Below the pieces are notes generated by a model. It did not search any database. It had not been told where the DNA came from and saw nothing but the letters and a program-made list of their open reading frames with translations. A program made the position numbers and the translations under genes. From positions 1 to 15,062 of the forward strand of contig JAAZAH010000287.1 of the NCBI GenBank assembly GCA_012514415.1: a stretch of 15,062 bases of DNA, given 5' to 3'. This document shows positions 13,819 through 15,062 of this stretch, piece after piece (position 1 is the stretch's first letter; each line of letters starts with the position of its first letter). This stretch comes from Sandaracinaceae bacterium. GTDB taxonomy: Bacteria > Myxococcota_A > Polyangia > Polyangiales > Houyiibacteriaceae.

Positions 13819-15062
13819 TCAGCGCTTCTCGCAATAGCCAAAGTTGCAGGACGGGGTGTCGCCTCCGCAGTCCGCATCGCTCTCGCAAGCGACGCAGCCA
13901 TGGTTTGCCACGCCCGCGTTTACCTCGAAGAAGCAGTGGCAAGCGGCCTCGGGCTCGTACGAAACGGGATCGGCATACTCATCGGCACGCTGGACCTTCA
14001 TCGCGCAGGGAGGGATGACGCTGGCCTTGACGGCCGCCTCGAGCATGATGAGCTGGCTCGCCTCGTCGAGCTCATCCGAGAGCGTGAGAAAATCGACGGC
14101 CGTGCGAACGTGCTCATCCGCGTTCGCCGAGATCTTCACTGGAAGCTTCGCCTCGTTCACGTTCACGAGGAACTGCATCGGGCCGAAGATGCCGTAGCGC
14201 CCCTCACGGACGTTCACCTTATCGAAGCTCGTCGCCGAAGAGTCCGGAAGGTATCCGCACGCCTGCCCCTCGCTCTGGAAGGCGAGGATGCGGATTTCAC
14301 CGCGCTCCTTATCCGCAGCCGAGGAGGCAAGAAGGCCAATCGCGCTGTTCTTATCCGTCGCGGCCTTGAGCGCTGCCACGACATCGCCGTTGCCGCCGAG
14401 TTGATGCTCGCTCGCCCAAAGGTTCGAGTTCAGGCCGATGGCAGCGGCTGCGAGGATCTGCGTGCCCGAGGTGGGCTTACGATGGAAGATATTTCCGCCA
14501 ACCAACCACGGCGCGACGGTATGATCTTCCGCTGCGAAGCCGAAGACGACGCGCGCGGCCTCGGCACTGATCGCCGTCTCCGAGGAGGTCGCGGGGACAG
14601 CAAACGTCATAGCCTGGATGGCCCCGCCGATCTCGAGATGACGCTCGCCGAGGGTGTACTCCGCGCCACCACCGAGATTTCGGCCGCAGGTGGCCGCTGT
14701 GACATCCGCCACGGAGATATCCGGCTTCACGCCGCTTGCGGGCAGGCTGCACGCACGCCCAGTCGCCTTCGTGGGATTGGAGTCGTCCTCAAAAACATAG
14801 TAGCTCGGCGTCGCGGTGATCTCCGTTCCGCCGATGAGCGCGGGCGGCCCCTCACAGGAGCCGACCTTTTGATACACGAGCGTGATGTCGGCGCCCACAT
14901 CATTGAGCGCGCGCTGCGCCTGCTCGATGAGAGCCTGAACCGCGCTCGCCCCAGCGATGTAAACCGGGTTCGAGAGGTCCGCACAGGCGATGTCGTCGCT
15001 CTGAGCTTCAGCACGGCTACCAAGCTCCTCATGGCTGACGCTCACGAGCCCCACCCCGGCGA
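13819..15062 (-). CDS. PstS-like oxyanion-binding protein, 5' end outside window
   Basis: This open frame of more than 411 codons runs off the right edge. The GTG at 15054 is probably internal, since the frame continues and the first residues look like the end of a signal peptide. Numbering from that GTG, the protein aligns by eye with E. coli PstS. YQKVGSC (61-67) matches YQGIGSS, placing Ser66 at phosphate ligand Ser38. DISVADV (112-118) matches DFGASDA, placing Asp117 at Asp56. RKPTSGT (192-198) matches RADGSGT, placing Arg192 and Ser196-Gly197-Thr198 at Arg135 and Ser139-Gly140-Thr141. Asp137 is replaced by Pro194, and Thr10/Phe11 by Val39/Gln40. About 40 residues are inserted after 70. 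A Cys-rich tail (seven Cys in 372-408) follows the binding fold, which is unusual for PstS. It heads the visible cluster and probably delivers phosphate or a related oxyanion to the envelope system. Confidence 0.85.
   Translation of the reverse strand, partial: AGVGLVSVSHEELGSRAEAQSDDIACADLSNPVYIAGASAVQALIEQAQRALNDVGADITLVYQKVGSCEGPPALIGGTEITATPSYYVFEDDSNPTKATGRACSLPASGVKPDISVADVTAATCGRNLGGGAEYTLGERHLEIGGAIQAMTFAVPATSSETAISAEAARVVFGFAAEDHTVAPWLVGGNIFHRKPTSGTQILAAAAIGLNSNLWASEHQLGGNGDVVAALKAATDKNSAIGLLASSAADKERGEIRILAFQSEGQACGYLPDSSATSFDKVNVREGRYGIFGPMQFLVNVNEAKLPVKISANADEHVRTAVDFLTLSDELDEASQLIMLEAAVKASVIPPCAMKVQRADEYADPVSYEPEAACHCFFEVNAGVANHGCVACESDADCGGDTPSCNFGYCEKR

Overview
The window looks like part of the chromosome of a Myxococcota-type bacterium (former Deltaproteobacteria). 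The evidence is moderately high GC, an abundance of secreted lipoproteins with acidic or Cys-rich linkers, a TonB-dependent receptor that carries its own TonB C-terminal-like domain, and a PstS-like protein with a Cys-rich tail. The phylum assignment is inference from gene style; there is no rRNA or other marker gene here.

Left part (1-3229), vitamin B12-linked surface proteins. A cobalamin riboswitch lies on the + strand at about 2008-2195. Its B12 box and core are almost canonical. It precedes a 236-aa lipoprotein (2519-3229) rather than an obvious transporter or biosynthesis enzyme. Diverging on the - strand are a DUF7151-type lipoprotein (1574-723) and a secreted propeller-like protein that starts at 723 and runs off the left edge. 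A strong hairpin sits directly before the start codon of the DUF7151 gene.

Middle (3270-5147). Two stand-alone - strand genes: a Rieske non-haem iron oxygenase of the steroid-acting KshA/DAF-36 type, and an exported protein with five canonical EF-hand loops, which has a candidate terminator behind it.

Right part (5290-15062), a long tightly packed - strand cluster that probably forms one envelope uptake system. In transcription order it holds: a PstS-like oxyanion-binding protein (5' end outside the window), a small Asp-rich lipoprotein, an OprP/OprO-like phosphate-selective porin, a lipoprotein with a DUF2135-like domain, ExbB, ExbD, TonB, a TonB-dependent receptor fused to an N-terminal TonB_C-like domain and a carboxypeptidase-regulatory-like domain, and a final lipoprotein. 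Most junctions are overlaps or gaps of 3-53 bp. The exceptions are a 151-bp spacer with possible alternative RNA folds before the porin gene, and a 24-bp gap. Most of the phosphate-coordinating residues of E. coli PstS can be placed in the binding protein. The best interpretation is a dedicated TonB-powered outer-membrane route for phosphate or a phosphorylated compound, working alongside a phosphate porin. No inner-membrane permease (PstCAB) is in the window. This is the strongest candidate for an undescribed system here.
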